Source: Comamonas fluminis
GTDB taxonomy: Bacteria > Pseudomonadota > Gammaproteobacteria > Burkholderiales > Burkholderiaceae_C
Direction of reading: 5' to 3'
DNA length: 64,000 bases
NCBI RefSeq assembly: GCF_019186805.1
Contig: NZ_CP066783.1
Coordinates: 2,741,501-2,805,500, forward strand
A program made the translations under genes and the position numbers. The notes beneath the pieces were generated by a model. The model was given only the letters and a program-made list of their open reading frames with translations. It did not search any database and was not told the origin of the DNA. Below are positions 9,029-20,408 of the stretch, piece after piece (position 1 is the stretch's first letter; every line of letters starts with the position of its first letter).

Positions 9029-9706
9029 GGTTTACCTTTCACGTTGTAGCGAGTTGGAGATAGAGAAGATCAAAGATGTACATACCCAGGCAGATTCGAT
9101 GCATGAGTCATCAAATGCAGGCAACTGCGGTGTGCGAGATGTGTTGCGGCAGCGCCTTCAGTCAGTGAGGTATCGGTCACTGCCTGCATGCCCCAAGTTC
9201 AGTGAAGCAAAGACGTGACAGCATCGCCGGGCAGCAAGCCGGGCTGCAAAGGCGCTGCACACGAAACTGAATAGATCACCAGATGATGGGGAAAGCTGGA
9301 AGGCGAAAGCGCCTGAAGATGGGAGCAGCCGCCGACAGACGCAGTCGGCGGATAAGAAGCAGGATCAAAAACGCACCCAAAGTCCATGGAATCTCCAATC
9401 GGTGGCGCAGATCAATCCATGAGGGCGGAGACTTTCCGGCGGCTAATGGGCACGGAGCCCTGGCATCTGGTGGCGCTGCTGCCACTGGCCCGGCTTGTCT
9501 CCTGACGCACACAGACCTGTGATCGCGGCAGATATACATTGATTGAAAATCATTATAGACAGCGCTTTGTGCATGCTGGCTTTTCCCTGTCTTGTCTTGC
9601 AGCAGCGGGAAAAATCTACAATAGCGGCTTTTCATGCGGCCCTGCCCCGTCTTTCGTGGCAACTGCCCGCCGCCCACGCAGCGCCATGGCCTGCCCGGCC
9701 CCAACA
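9029..9706. other. 678-bp divergent intergenic region
   Basis: No gene is supported here. It separates the PhnD-like operon from trmB and should hold promoters for both. A -10-like TACAAT is at 9617-9622 on the trmB side without a clear -35. A Fur-box-like sequence lies at 9544-9558. Open frames in this stretch have no recognisable content. Confidence 0.6.
9544..9558. promoter_or_regulatory. Possible Fur-box-like element
   Basis: TGAAAATCATTATAG matches 11 of 14 positions of the 7-1-7 Fur repeat (TGATAAT-N-ATTATCA). It lies in the divergent region upstream of both trmB and the PhnD-like operon. A single imperfect half match is weak evidence. Confidence 0.25.
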
Positions 9707-10498
9707 ATGACCATGCAAGAATCTTCCACGCCACAGGCGAACCCCTCCGCCAGCGAGGCTTCCCAGCCCATCATCACCAACGCGGCAGATGCCGGCAGTG
9801 CTCCCGGCCATGCGCCCGAGGGTGTTGCCTACCCCAAGACCATCCGCTCCTATGTGCGTCGCGCAGGCCGCACGACCACGGGTCAGGCCAAGGCATTCGA
9901 AGAGTTTGGTGACAAATATGTGCTCGAATACACCGGCAAGCCGCTCAATGCCGCTGCCGCCTATGGCCGCGAAGGCAAGCTGATTCTGGAAATCGGCTTT
10001 GGCATGGGAGAAGCCACTGCGCATATCGCCCGCGTGCGCCCTGATGACAACTTCCTGTGCTGCGAAGTGCACGAACCCGGCGTGGGTGCGCTGCTCAAGC
10101 GCATTGGTGAGCAGGACATCAAGAACATCCGCATCTTCCAGCACGATGCCGTGGAAGTCATTGACAACATGCTGCCCGAAGCCTCGATTGACGGCGTGCA
10201 CATCTTCTTTCCCGACCCCTGGCACAAGAAAAAGCACAACAAGCGCCGCCTGATTCAGAGCCCGCTGATCGCCAAGCTGGCAGCACGCATCAAGCCCGGT
10301 GGCTATATCCACTGCGCCACCGACTGGGAGCCCTATGCCGTGCAGATTCTGGAAGTGCTCAGTGCCGAGCCTAGCCTGCAGAACACAGCCGAGAACTACG
10401 CCGAAAAGCCCGAGTACCGCCCGCTGACCAAGTTTGAAAACCGTGGTATTCGCCTGGGTCATGGCGTGTGGGATCTGGTGTTCCAGCGCAAGGCCTGA
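9707..10498 (+). CDS. trmB: tRNA (guanine-N7-)-methyltransferase
   Basis: TrmB makes 7-methylguanosine at position 46 of tRNAs using S-adenosylmethionine. The SAM motif I is LILEIGFGMGEATAHIA. The family signature VHIFFPDPWHKKKHNKRR follows, and the C-terminus has CATDWEPYA and KFENRGIRLGHGVWDL. The frame is open back to 9539; starts at 9686, 9707 and 9713 are all possible, and none has a clear Shine-Dalgarno. I chose 9707 because the conserved core begins about 40 residues later. The N-terminal Ser/Ala/Pro-rich tail is probably disordered. A strong bidirectional terminator follows. Confidence 0.93.
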   Translation: MTMQESSTPQANPSASEASQPIITNAADAGSAPGHAPEGVAYPKTIRSYVRRAGRTTTGQAKAFEEFGDKYVLEYTGKPLNAAAAYGREGKLILEIGFGMGEATAHIARVRPDDNFLCCEVHEPGVGALLKRIGEQDIKNIRIFQHDAVEVIDNMLPEASIDGVHIFFPDPWHKKKHNKRRLIQSPLIAKLAARIKPGGYIHCATDWEPYAVQILEVLSAEPSLQNTAENYAEKPEYRPLTKFENRGIRLGHGVWDLVFQRKA

Positions 10499-10522
10499 TC
10501 CTTACCGGATTTCACAATAGCT

Positions 10523-10564
10523 AAAAAGCGCTGGCAGCCTGATCGCAGGCTCCAGCGCTTTTTT
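10523..10564. terminator. Bidirectional intrinsic terminator between trmB and the GGDEF gene
   Basis: A long near-perfect stem (AAAAAGCGCTGG...CCAGCGCTTTTTT, with inner AGCCTG/CAGGCT) gives a T tract in both directions. It serves the convergent trmB and diguanylate cyclase genes. Confidence 0.92.
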
Positions 10565-10576
10565 CATGACTCAAAA

Positions 10577-11833
10577 TCAGAGCGCCGAAACACGTGCGCA
10601 ATTGCGCCCTGCGGCCTTGGCTTCATAGAGCGCTGCATCGGCTCTGCTCAGCAGCTCGTCCATCGTTTCATTGCCGTGCAGCTGGGCAATGCCAAAGCTG
10701 GCAGTCACCGACAGATGCAGCCCGTCCACATCGATGGACTGATCGCGAATGACCCGCCCCAGCCTCTGCGCCAGCTGGCTGGCCTGCGCCACGCCGGACT
10801 CTGGCAGCACCACCAGAAACTCTTCACCGCCATAGCGGGCCAGCCAGTCCACCTGCGTGCGCAGCTCGCGCTGGCAGCGCCAGGCAACTTCCCGCAGCAC
10901 GGCATCGCCTGTGGCATGGCCATGTTCGTCGTTGACGCGCTTGAAGCGGTCCAGGTCCAGGAACACAACACTCAAGGGACGACTATAGCGCTGGCTGCGC
11001 TCTACCTCAGCCAGCAGGCGCTCGTCCAGCGCACGGCGGTTCAGGCAGCCCGTCAGTGCGTCCGTCAGCGACAGACGCTTGACCTCGTCCACCATCTGCT
11101 GCAACTGGGAAGTGCGCTCTGCCACCAGCAAATCCAGATGTGCAATATGGCTTTGCAGATCGCTTTGCAGTTGCATGAAGCCCTTGGCTACCAGGTCAAT
11201 TTCATCAACATAGTCCCGGCCCGGGCGGTTCAACACCAGCGTTTGCGGCAATCCGTTCGGTTTGAGGTTTCTGGCAAAAATGGCGATTTGCCGCAGCGGC
11301 TCCTGCAATTGCCTGCGCATCACCAGCATGACCGCCACGCAGACCATGACCGTGAACAGCACATAGCCCAGCACCATGCCCAAAATCGCGTTGCGCATTT
11401 GCTCTGCGTAATAGCTGCTGCTTTTCCAGACCTCCAGGGTGCCCAGGGGAATCTTCGCCTCACCCAGCACACCCACCGGGGCGGGAATCTCCATCTTGAG
11501 CGTCGCTTCCCGGCCTTCGGGTGCCGACAGGCCTTCCTCGAACAGCTCACCAGAAATGGCCGCCTGCACACGGACATAGCCCACTTGCGGCAAGCGACTC
11601 AGGCCATGAACCTGCTGGCGCAGCACCTGAGGATCGATATCCCACAGCGCATGCGACAAGGGCAGCAGGCTGGCATTGGCATGCTGCTCCATGATGGTCT
11701 TGAAGCTGCTCTTGCCCGACTCATACTCCCAGATGCCCAGCAGCCCCACAAACAGGCTCATGCCCACAATCGCCAGCAGCACGATGCGAGAGATCAGATG
11801 AGATGCAATGGAGCGGAAACGGATCTCTTGCAT
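10577..11833 (-). CDS. Membrane-bound diguanylate cyclase (GGDEF)
   Basis: A 418-residue inner-membrane enzyme predicted to make cyclic di-GMP from two GTP. One membrane segment lies at about 12-34 and a second at about 150-172, flanking a periplasmic sensor region. A HAMP-like linker and coiled coil (about 175-250) lead to a GGDEF domain at about 255-415. The active-site loop reads GGEEF and is preceded by DLDRFKRVNDEHGH; an RxxD-type inhibitory site is not evident. It starts 5 nt after the stop of a periplasmic binding protein gene. The binding protein therefore probably feeds a signal to this sensor domain. Confidence 0.92.
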   Translation of the reverse strand: MQEIRFRSIASHLISRIVLLAIVGMSLFVGLLGIWEYESGKSSFKTIMEQHANASLLPLSHALWDIDPQVLRQQVHGLSRLPQVGYVRVQAAISGELFEEGLSAPEGREATLKMEIPAPVGVLGEAKIPLGTLEVWKSSSYYAEQMRNAILGMVLGYVLFTVMVCVAVMLVMRRQLQEPLRQIAIFARNLKPNGLPQTLVLNRPGRDYVDEIDLVAKGFMQLQSDLQSHIAHLDLLVAERTSQLQQMVDEVKRLSLTDALTGCLNRRALDERLLAEVERSQRYSRPLSVVFLDLDRFKRVNDEHGHATGDAVLREVAWRCQRELRTQVDWLARYGGEEFLVVLPESGVAQASQLAQRLGRVIRDQSIDVDGLHLSVTASFGIAQLHGNETMDELLSRADAALYEAKAAGRNCARVSAL

Positions 11834-11838
11834 GGCTT

Positions 11839-12915
11839 TCAGCGCAGCAGCTTGTTGATTTCAAAGCCATAGGTCTTCAGCCTTGGGTTCAGGGCCTTGC
11901 TGTAATGGCGAAAATTCAGCGGGCTCTGCGCTGCACTGAACCGCTTTTCAAACCGGTCTATGACAGGTGGATCAAACAGGATGAACATGGGCTGTGTCAG
12001 CTCCAGCCCTTCGGAGGCGAAGTCCACGCCATGCGCGTAATCGTAGAGCATGACCAAGGCCCAGGCCCCAGCCATGAAGTGGCCTCCGGCCAGTGCAGAC
12101 AGCTCCCCCGTGCGCATTGCAGTCAGCGCCGCCGCCGAGGTATTGATGGCGCTGAAAAAACCATCCCGCCCCGGCACACCGCCTTTGGCACGCCAGGCAT
12201 CCATGGCGCCAAAAGCCATCTCATCATTACCGGCCCAGACCGTGCGTGCCGCGGGATAGCGCTGCATCAGCACCCGCATTTGCTCAGCGGCACGCTCACG
12301 GCTCCACTCGCCATACACCTCCTGCAGCACCACCGCGTCCTTTGATTCAGCCACAGCCCTTCGCATACCTGCGTTACGCGCTATGGAACTAGGAGTAGAA
12401 CGATCCCCTGCTATGGCCAGCAACTGCAGCTTATCGTCCGTCATGGCGACACTGGATGCTTTGGCCGCATCAATCAGTGCTCTGGCCGTCAGATAACCGG
12501 CATCTTCTGCACGGGGCTCCAGGCTGCCCAGCCAGTACTTGTACTTCTCTCTGGGGCTACCAAGTGAGCTGCGCGCAGCATCATGCAAGCCACTGAAGGC
12601 CATGAAGTTGTCGATCTGTGCGGCTTCCAGCGTTCGCAGCACTTCGGGCGCAATTCCGCTTTCGTTGGCAAACACCACAAAGCGCGGCCGGGCGCTCTTC
12701 GGGCGCGCAGCCACTTCACGCGCGATGGTGATCGCCTGCAGCGGGTTTCTCTCTGCATAGCGAACCTCCAGCTGCATTTTCAGGCTGCCCGCCGCCACTT
12801 CCATGGCTTCGGCAGCTGTTCGCCAATAGGTCTCGTTGCTGCGGCCTGGATTGATAAACACCACGCTTTGCGCCCGGCAGCACTGAGGCAGCAAAATAGC
12901 CAGCGCCAACAGCAA
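11839..12915 (-). CDS. Periplasmic sugar-type substrate-binding protein paired with GGDEF
   Basis: A 358-residue type 1 periplasmic binding protein, like sugar-binding or LuxP-type sensors. It has a hydrophobic signal segment (residues 1-15, likely cleaved after CRAQ) and the folds around FINPGRSNETYWRTAAEAMEV and VWAGNDEMAFGAMDAWRAKG. The best start is TTG at 12915, because AAGGA lies 9 nt before it and no in-frame ATG exists upstream of the mature protein. The frame stays open to 13023, so a longer signal region from a rare start codon is possible. No transporter genes are adjacent. With the membrane GGDEF protein directly downstream, it probably acts as a ligand sensor for c-di-GMP signalling. 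Confidence 0.8.
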   Translation of the reverse strand: MLLALAILLPQCCRAQSVVFINPGRSNETYWRTAAEAMEVAAGSLKMQLEVRYAERNPLQAITIAREVAARPKSARPRFVVFANESGIAPEVLRTLEAAQIDNFMAFSGLHDAARSSLGSPREKYKYWLGSLEPRAEDAGYLTARALIDAAKASSVAMTDDKLQLLAIAGDRSTPSSIARNAGMRRAVAESKDAVVLQEVYGEWSRERAAEQMRVLMQRYPAARTVWAGNDEMAFGAMDAWRAKGGVPGRDGFFSAINTSAAALTAMRTGELSALAGGHFMAGAWALVMLYDYAHGVDFASEGLELTQPMFILFDPPVIDRFEKRFSAAQSPLNFRHYSKALNPRLKTYGFEINKLLR

Positions 12916-13079
12916 AGCTGCCCATCCTTGCTGGATAAGGCCACGCGCGCTGCGATTGATGGCAGACGCTGCTGATGAAGAAAGCCATGCGTTGAAAATG
13001 TGCTCCCGTTTTAGATGCTGCTTTTATTATCGATAACCAGTTATCTGTCACCACCTGTAAATATCAAGCGATATTAACA

Positions 13080-13105
13080 AAACACCCCGACGCGTCGGGG
13101 TGTTT
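13080..13105 (-). terminator. Intrinsic terminator downstream of alaS
   Basis: A perfect 26-nt palindrome (13-bp arms, AAACACCCCGACG and its complement) lies just after the alaS stop on the minus strand. TTTTGTT follows in that direction. Confidence 0.8.
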
Positions 13106-13147
13106 ACTGATTATGAGGGGCAGATGCCTGCCCCTTGTCGCAGTCGT

Positions 13148-15772
13148 TTACAGTCGCTCGGCAACCCAGGCCTGCACAGAGGCCAGTGCTGCTGGCACGC
13201 CAGCAGCATCCGTGCCACCGGCCATGGCCATATCGGGCTTGCCGCCGCCCTTGCCGCCCACTTGCTGGGCCACAAAGTTCACCAGCTCACCAGCCTTGAC
13301 CTTGGCGGTTTCGGCCTTGGTCACGCCCGCAGCCAGTTGTACCTTGTCGCCGTCCACAGCGGCCAGCACGATCACGGCCGCGCCCAGCTTGTCCTTGAGC
13401 TTGTCCATGGTGTCGCGCAGGGTCTTGGCATCAGCGCCTTCCAGCTTGGCTGCCAGCACCTTCACGCCCTTGACGTCGGCAGCGGTGGTCGCCAGCTCGT
13501 CGCCTTGGCTGGAGGCCAGCTTGCCCTTCAGAGCAGCGATTTCCTTTTCCAGCGCCTTGATCTGGTCCAGCGCACCGCCAATGCGGTTGTTCAGCTCTGC
13601 TGTGGGGGCCTTGAAGGCTGCAGCAGCTTCGCCCACGGTGGATTCCAGCGACTGCAGATAGGCCAGCGCGTTCTCGCCAGTGATAGCTTCAATACGGCGC
13701 ACGCCAGCGGCCACGCCGGATTCACCCACCACCTTGAACAGGCCAATGTCACCCGTGCGGTGCACGTGGGTGCCGCCGCACAGCTCGCGGCTGGTGCCGA
13801 TGTCCAGCACGCGCACAGTTTCACCGTATTTTTCGCCGAACAGCATCATGGCGCCGGTCTTCTGGGCGCTTTCGATGTCCATCACGCGGGCGTCGGTGGC
13901 GGTGTTGGCCAGCACTTCGGCGTTGACGCGGGCTTCGATCTCGCGGATCTGCTCTGCAGTGACAGGTGCGTTGTGCGCAAAGTCAAAACGGGTGCGCTCG
14001 GCGTTCACCAGCGAGCCCTTTTGCTGCACGTGGGCGCCCAGCACTTCGCGCAGCGCCTTGTGCATGATGTGGGTGACCGAGTGGTTGCGCATGGTGGCAG
14101 CGCGCACAGCAGTGTCCACCTGTGCTTCAACGGCATCGCCTACCTTCAGGCTGCCGGATTCCAGCTGGCCGTGGTGACCGAAAACGTCTGCCTTGATCTT
14201 GAGCGTGTCTTCCACCACAAAGCGGTTGCTGCCTGCGGCGATCACGCCCTGGTCGCCCACCTGGCCACCGGATTCGGCGTAGAAAGGCGTGACATCCAGC
14301 ACCACTACGCCGTTTTGACCGGCTTTTAGCTCGGAAGTCGAGACGCCGTCCACATAGATTGCTACGATTTTTGCAGTCTCGCTCAGCTTTTCGTAGCCCA
14401 CGAAAGTGTTGCCAGCGCCCGTGTATTCCAGTGCGCGGTCCATCTTGAACTTGCCAGCAGCGCGGGCGGTTTCCTTCTGGTGCTGCATGGCGGCGTTGAA
14501 ACCTGCTTCATCCACCGTCACGCCACGCTCACGCGCTACGTCGTTGGACAGGTCCAGCGGGAAGCCGTAGGTGTCGTGCAGCTTGAAGGCCACATCGCCG
14601 GGCAGAACCTTGACGTCATTGGCCAGGGCGCTGTCCAGAATTTCCATGCCGTGGGCCAGGGTCTCGAAAAAGCGCTCTTCCTCGGCCTTGAGCACGCTGG
14701 TGATATGCGCTTCCTGCTCCTTGAGCTTGGGGTAGGCATCGCCCATCTGCACCACCAGATCAGCCACCAGCTTGTGGAAGAAGGGAGTCTTCTGGCCCAG
14801 CTTGTAGCCGTGGCGGATGGCGCGGCGGATGATGCGGCGCTGCACGTAGCCACGGCCTTCGTTGGAAGGAATCACGCCGTCCGACACCAGGAAGGATGTG
14901 GCACGAATGTGGTCCGCAATCACCTTCAGCGAAGGCGTGTTCAGGTCAGCCGTATGGGTTTCGCGGCCAGCAGCCTTGATCAGCGCCTGGAACAGGTCGA
15001 TCTCGTAGTTGCTGTGCACATGCTGCAGGATGGCGGCCAGGCGCTCCAGGCCCATGCCGGTATCCACGCAAGGTGCAGGCAGCTTCACCACGGAGCCGTC
15101 TTCCTTCATGTCGAACTGCATGAACACGTGGTTCCAGATCTCGATGAAGCGGTCACCGTCTTCATCCGGCGAGCCGGGAGGGCCACCAGCAATGTGTTCG
15201 CCGTGGTCGTAGAAAATTTCCGAGCAAGGGCCACAGGGGCCGGTGTCGGCCATCATCCAGAAGTTGTCGCTCTTGTACTTGCCGCCCTTGTTGTCGCCAA
15301 TGCGGATGATGCGCTCGGCAGGCAGGCCGATGACGTTCTTCCAGATGTCATAGGCTTCGTCGTCTTCGTGATAGACGGTAGCCAGCAGCTTTTCAGCGGG
15401 CAGGCCGAAAACCTTGGTCAGCAGCTCCCAGCCCCATTCGATCGACTCCTTCTTGAAGTAATCGCCGAAAGACCAGTTGCCCAGCATTTCAAAGAAGGTG
15501 TGGTGGCGCGCGGTGTAACCCACGTTTTCCAGGTCGTTGTGCTTGCCGCCCGCACGCAGGCAGGCCTGCACCGATGTGGCGCGGTTGTAGGGGCGCTTGT
15601 CCGTGCCCAGGAACACGTCCTTGAACTGCACCATGCCGGAGTTGGTGAACATCAGCGTGGGGTCGTTGCCGGGAACCAGCGAACTGGATGCGACGACGGT
15701 GTGGCCCTTGGAAGCGTAAAAATCCAGGAACGTCTTGCGGATGCCCGCAACGGAAAAAGTGGGTGTACTCAT
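13148..15772 (-). CDS. alaS: Alanine-tRNA ligase
   Basis: AlaRS charges tRNA(Ala). At 874 residues it has the full bacterial layout: class II aminoacylation domain (about 1-250, with [22 protein letters not shown] and the [12 protein letters not shown] segment), the tRNA-recognition helical region, and the editing domain (about 550-700) with zinc-type motifs [11 protein letters not shown] and [15 protein letters not shown]-terminal coiled-coil/C-Ala domain ends the protein. It is flanked by its own terminator and appears monocistronic. Long open frames on the opposite strand across this gene are GC-driven shadows. Confidence 0.98.
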   Translation of the reverse strand: MSTPTFSVAGIRKTFLDFYASKGHTVVASSSLVPGNDPTLMFTNSGMVQFKDVFLGTDKRPYNRATSVQACLRAGGKHNDLENVGYTARHHTFFEMLGNWSFGDYFKKESIEWGWELLTKVFGLPAEKLLATVYHEDDEAYDIWKNVIGLPAERIIRIGDNKGGKYKSDNFWMMADTGPCGPCSEIFYDHGEHIAGGPPGSPDEDGDRFIEIWNHVFMQFDMKEDGSVVKLPAPCVDTGMGLERLAAILQHVHSNYEIDLFQALIKAAGRETHTADLNTPSLKVIADHIRATSFLVSDGVIPSNEGRGYVQRRIIRRAIRHGYKLGQKTPFFHKLVADLVVQMGDAYPKLKEQEAHITSVLKAEEERFFETLAHGMEILDSALANDVKVLPGDVAFKLHDTYGFPLDLSNDVARERGVTVDEAGFNAAMQHQKETARAAGKFKMDRALEYTGAGNTFVGYEKLSETAKIVAIYVDGVSTSELKAGQNGVVVLDVTPFYAESGGQVGDQGVIAAGSNRFVVEDTLKIKADVFGHHGQLESGSLKVGDAVEAQVDTAVRAATMRNHSVTHIMHKALREVLGAHVQQKGSLVNAERTRFDFAHNAPVTAEQIREIEARVNAEVLANTATDARVMDIESAQKTGAMMLFGEKYGETVRVLDIGTSRELCGGTHVHRTGDIGLFKVVGESGVAAGVRRIEAITGENALAYLQSLESTVGEAAAAFKAPTAELNNRIGGALDQIKALEKEIAALKGKLASSQGDELATTAADVKGVKVLAAKLEGADAKTLRDTMDKLKDKLGAAVIVLAAVDGDKVQLAAGVTKAETAKVKAGELVNFVAQQVGGKGGGKPDMAMAGGTDAAGVPAALASVQAWVAERL

Positions 15773-15983
15773 GGTGTTTGATATGAAGACGCCTGCGCGA
15801 CGCCTGCGATCATTACGGCCAGGCCCGGCTTTGCAGTAAAAACGGGCACCAAGGCAAATCAGTCAAACATTATAGGTTTGCGACCACAGGCCCGCGCGGC
15901 GCTGTGGCGTTGATGCCGATCATGCATTTTCATGAGCTTCATTAACTTCGCCTTCATTCGCATCCGGATAATGGCTGCCTGTT

Positions 15984-16280
15984 ATGAAGCCCACACCCTC
16001 TTTAGAAGACAGCAGCGCTGCTGTCGCCCCCAAGAAAAGCCGCATTGCCGCATGGCTGATAGCCCTGCCCGTGCTTATCTTTGCCGCACTGATGCTGATC
16101 GGCAAGTTCATGGATGACCCGCAGCGCGAACAGCGCTGGGTGGAAAGCGAAACCATCAAAATCTGCTGGAAACAGATTGCCAAGCCCGAGGCCGAGCGCA
16201 AAACCCAAGAATTTCACTCGCAGGAAGACTGCGACCGGCTGGAGCTGGCCTTCAAGCAGAAGTACAACGAAAACCCCTGA
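15984..16280 (+). CDS. Small single-pass membrane protein of unknown function
   Basis: A 98-residue protein with a basic N-terminal stretch and one transmembrane helix at about 22-42 (IAAWLIALPVLIFAALMLIG). A charged region with two cysteines (ICWKQ and EDCDRL) follows and would face the periplasm. I do not recognise a family. The Shine-Dalgarno is weak. It lies alone between alaS and a convergent DUF4259 gene. The codon usage and the sensible topology support it being real. Confidence 0.65.
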   Translation: MKPTPSLEDSSAAVAPKKSRIAAWLIALPVLIFAALMLIGKFMDDPQREQRWVESETIKICWKQIAKPEAERKTQEFHSQEDCDRLELAFKQKYNENP

Positions 16281-16313
16281 GCCGCACGCGATGGAGCCAG
16301 CCAAGGCAGGCCC

Positions 16314-16703
16314 TCAGTCTTCCTCTACCTCGCTCTCATCGTCTGCCAGATGGGCAAGCGCCAGCATGCGGTCAAACGTTGCGACCAGCGTGGCGCGGCG
16401 CTCACGCTTGTAGTCTGGCGAGGGCTCCAGCTCGTCAATGCTGCCATCCCAGGCCTGCAGAAAAATCTGCTTCCACTGGGCCAGCATTTGCACATCGGGC
16501 CAACGGGGCGGCATGCCTTTTTCGGCCATGGCGCACAGCAGCTCAATACGGCAGGGCACCAGGTCGGCGTCCAGCTCGTCGGCTTCCAGCAGCTCTGGCG
16601 ACTCCATCACCTCGGCAATTTCATCGAGCAATTGCCCCGTGATGTCGTCGAGCCAGTCCAGCGCCGTGTCGTTGTCGAAGTTACCGTGTGCCCAAACTCC
16701 CAT
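16314..16703 (-). CDS. DUF4259 family protein
   Basis: A 129-residue acidic protein beginning MGVWAHGNFDNDTALDWLDD, the hallmark opening of DUF4259 (a MGxWG.G.F.ND.A.DWL pattern). It is soluble, rich in Glu and Asp (ending in a run of acidic residues), and has no catalytic motif. A strong AAGGAGG ribosome site lies 5 nt before the start. The function of the family is unknown. Its neighbours, smpB and alaS, are translation genes, but nothing in the sequence ties it to translation. Confidence 0.8.
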   Translation of the reverse strand: MGVWAHGNFDNDTALDWLDDITGQLLDEIAEVMESPELLEADELDADLVPCRIELLCAMAEKGMPPRWPDVQMLAQWKQIFLQAWDGSIDELEPSPDYKRERRATLVATFDRMLALAHLADDESEVEED

Positions 16704-16800
16704 GGCATGCCTCCTTGAAATTGCTGTCCGCCAACATAGCGGACTTTGACGTCAATTCCGTGACAAAGCCGTGTCCGGGCACACGCAGGTGCCCCGGCGC

Positions 16801-17274
16801 TCAGCGATTGCGGCTTTTCAGTGCCCGTTCAACCTCACGCTTGCCTTCACGGTCCTTGATGACATCGCGCTTGTCATGCTCAGCCTTGCCCTTGGCCAGG
16901 GCAATATCGCACTTCACATAGCCATTTTTCCAGTGCAGGTTGATGGGCACCAGGGTGTAGCCTTTTTGCTCGACCTTGCCGACCAGTCGCTTGATCTCGT
17001 CCTTTTTCAGCAGCAGCTTCTTGATGCGCGCCGAATCGGGGCTGACGTGGGTGGAGGCGGTCTTGAGCGGGTTGATCTGGCAGCCCAGCAGGAACAGCTC
17101 GCCATCCTTGATGATGACGTAGCCGTCCGTCAGTTGCACCTTGCCACTGCGCAGCGCCTTGACTTCCCAGCCGTGCAGCACCATGCCGGCCTCGTGACGT
17201 TCCTCGAAGAAATAATTGAATGCAGCTTTTTTATTGTCGGCAATGCGCGACGAAGTTTCTGGTTTCTTGGCCAT
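16801..17274 (-). CDS. smpB: SsrA-binding protein
   Basis: SmpB binds tmRNA and carries it to stalled ribosomes for trans-translation. The protein is 157 residues with the conserved opening [12 protein letters not shown], the [19 protein letters not shown] block, and a lysine-rich C-terminal tail ([24 protein letters not shown]) that enters the ribosomal mRNA path. Length is normal. It is divergent from ratA-rnfH, an arrangement widely conserved in proteobacteria. No ssrA RNA gene is seen in this window. Confidence 0.97.
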   Translation of the reverse strand: MAKKPETSSRIADNKKAAFNYFFEERHEAGMVLHGWEVKALRSGKVQLTDGYVIIKDGELFLLGCQINPLKTASTHVSPDSARIKKLLLKKDEIKRLVGKVEQKGYTLVPINLHWKNGYVKCDIALAKGKAEHDKRDVIKDREGKREVERALKSRNR

Positions 17275-17434
17275 GGAGTATTAGTTGCAGCGCAGACCGG
17301 AGATAAAAGCTCTCCCTACAATACAAGGTTGCCGTCTCGCCTCTGAGTGGCGATTTTAGTTATGCATGACGGTCAGTGAAAGTTTGGCCTTTGCCAAGAT
17401 CCCATTGTCGCGCCATGCGGATTGCTCTTTGTCC

Positions 17435-17887
17435 ATGAAAAACGTCAACAAGTCCGTCCTGATCTGGTATAGCCCCGAAGAAATGTTTGCCCTCGTGACG
17501 GACGTGGCCCACTATGCCGACTTTCTGCCCTGGTGCGATCATGCCAAGGTGCTGGAGCAGGACGAAACCAGCATGACTGCCGAAGTCGGCATCGCTTTTA
17601 GCGGATTGCGCAAATCTTTTGTCACGCGCAATACCAACAGCACCATGGACAACGGTGGCAAGCAAGTCAGCATGCGCCTGGTCAAGGGCCCATTCTCGCG
17701 CCTGGAAGGCCACTGGCGCTTTCACCCCGTGGGCGACGGCAAGCAGCGCGCCTGCAAGGTAGAGCTGCAACTGGACTACGGCTTTGAAAGCGGCGCGGTC
17801 GGCGCCATCATCGGCCCCGTTTTTGACCGCATTGCAGGCTCCATGGTGGATGCCTTCATCAAGCGCGCCGAGCAGATCTATGGCTGA
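17435..17887 (+). CDS. ratA: RatA/COQ10-type START-domain protein
   Basis: A 150-residue START-fold protein of the RatA/Coq10 family. It opens MKNVNKSVLIWYSPEEMFALVTDVAHYADFLPWC and closes with GPVFDRIAGSMVDAFIKRAEQIYG, both typical. E. coli RatA was reported to hinder 70S ribosome association, while Coq10-like members bind ubiquinone; which role applies here is not evident. The frame is open to 17366, but I chose 17435 because the family starts at MKNVNKS. It overlaps rnfH by 8 bp and is divergent from smpB. Confidence 0.9.
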   Translation: MKNVNKSVLIWYSPEEMFALVTDVAHYADFLPWCDHAKVLEQDETSMTAEVGIAFSGLRKSFVTRNTNSTMDNGGKQVSMRLVKGPFSRLEGHWRFHPVGDGKQRACKVELQLDYGFESGAVGAIIGPVFDRIAGSMVDAFIKRAEQIYG

Positions 17888-18227
17888 GCTGACGCTGAGC
17901 TTGTGCATCTCGCCCGCTGCTGGCGTGGTTCATGAGGCATCGCTGACACTGCCCTCTGGCAGCACCATCGCGCAGGCCCTGGCTGCGGCAGCCGCTGAAC
18001 ACCCCGACCTAGCAGAGACCCTCCGTAAGGCTACCCCCGACATGATGGGCGTCTGGGGCAAAACCGCACAGCCCGGGCAGGTGCTGGAGAACGGAGACCG
18101 GCTTGAAATCTACCGCCCCCTGACCGTGGACCCCAAAATCTCCAGACGCGAGCGCTTTGCCCGCCAGGGTGCTCGCAGCACCGGCCTTTTCAAGCGCCAG
18201 CGGCCTGGAGCCAAGGCAGGATATTAG
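17880..18227 (+). CDS. rnfH: RnfH family protein (UPF0125)
   Basis: A 115-residue ubiquitin-like beta-grasp protein of the RnfH/UPF0125 family. The key block is LENGDRLEIYRPLTVDPKISRRERF near residue 65, followed by a basic tail. Its biochemical role is unproven; the family is named for its place near rnf genes in some species but is mostly found with ratA, as here. Start at 17880 lies inside the ratA 3' end (8-bp overlap), indicating coupled translation. Confidence 0.9.
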   Translation: MAELTLSLCISPAAGVVHEASLTLPSGSTIAQALAAAAAEHPDLAETLRKATPDMMGVWGKTAQPGQVLENGDRLEIYRPLTVDPKISRRERFARQGARSTGLFKRQRPGAKAGY

Positions 18228-18244
18228 GCAGCAGCTCTCAAAAA

Positions 18245-18266
18245 AGAAGCACCTCAGGGTGCTTCT
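18245..18266 (-). terminator. Intrinsic terminator between rnfH and the DUF4124 gene
   Basis: AGAAGCACC pairs with GGTGCTTCT across a 4-nt loop. Read on the minus strand it is followed by TTTTTT, so it ends the DUF4124 gene transcript and may also help stop the convergent rnfH transcript. Confidence 0.85.
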
Positions 18267-18289
18267 CTGCTTTCCAGACTGCCTGAGGC

Positions 18290-18814
18290 TTACTGCGCCG
18301 GCTCCTGCATGGGCCCGCAATCCGAAGCGATCACCGAGTCAGCACGCTTGACTTCTGCCTCTCGTGTTGCCTCGTCCATAAAGCCCCGCTCTCCCTTGGC
18401 ATTGACGCTGGAGAGCATGCGCCCCGATGCCAGCGTTGTCTTGGCCTGCTTGGCGCGGTTGCAATTTTCCTGGCGCTGCTGTTCGCGGCGGGCCTTGTCT
18501 GCCTGCGCTTTTTCGGCCTCCTGCGCTTCCTGCTTGCGCTTTTGTTCCTGCAGGCCTTTATCGACGCCCTGCTCTGCGGATGCCTTCACCGGTGCAGCAA
18601 CCGGCGCAGGTGCTGCGTCTGGCACTGCTGTCGCACCTTTGCCAGAGCCCGAGCCACCCGGCTGCCTGAGAATATTTTTGTTGGGAATATCCGGCGGCGG
18701 CGCACGGTCGCTGAAAACCTTGTGCCCCTGTCCATCAATCCACTGCCACTGCGCCATGGCGGGGATAGAGCAACAGGCAATAGCTGCAATCAGGGCGTAC
18801 TTGATGGTGTTCAT
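18290..18814 (-). CDS. DUF4124 domain-containing exported protein
   Basis: A 174-residue protein with a clear signal peptide (residues 1-21, TIKYALIAAIACCSIPAMAQ). It is followed by the DUF4124 motif WQWIDGQGHKVFSDRAPPPDIP, a short beta-type domain common in beta- and gamma-proteobacterial envelope proteins. After an Ala/Pro/Gly-rich linker, a charged helical segment with many Gln, Glu and Lys follows. I start at ATG 18814 rather than the TTG 9 bp upstream. It is divergent from guaB. The function of the family is unknown. Confidence 0.85.
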   Translation of the reverse strand: MNTIKYALIAAIACCSIPAMAQWQWIDGQGHKVFSDRAPPPDIPNKNILRQPGGSGSGKGATAVPDAAPAPVAAPVKASAEQGVDKGLQEQKRKQEAQEAEKAQADKARREQQRQENCNRAKQAKTTLASGRMLSSVNAKGERGFMDEATREAEVKRADSVIASDCGPMQEPAQ

Positions 18815-18816
18815 AG

Positions 18817-20388
<1,572 letters not shown>

Positions 20389-20408
20389 TTGATCGACTGA
20401 CCGGTCAC

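Noticed and set aside
12716..13054. Alternative ATG-started frame (12988) as the true N-terminus of the binding protein
   Set aside because: It is in another frame from the conserved protein and gives no signal peptide; the TTG at 12915 has a proper ribosome site.
13100..14329. A 409-codon open frame on the plus strand across alaS
   Set aside because: It is antisense to the conserved alaS gene, has low-complexity His/Gln/Ala composition and no known motif. GC-rich third positions create such shadows.
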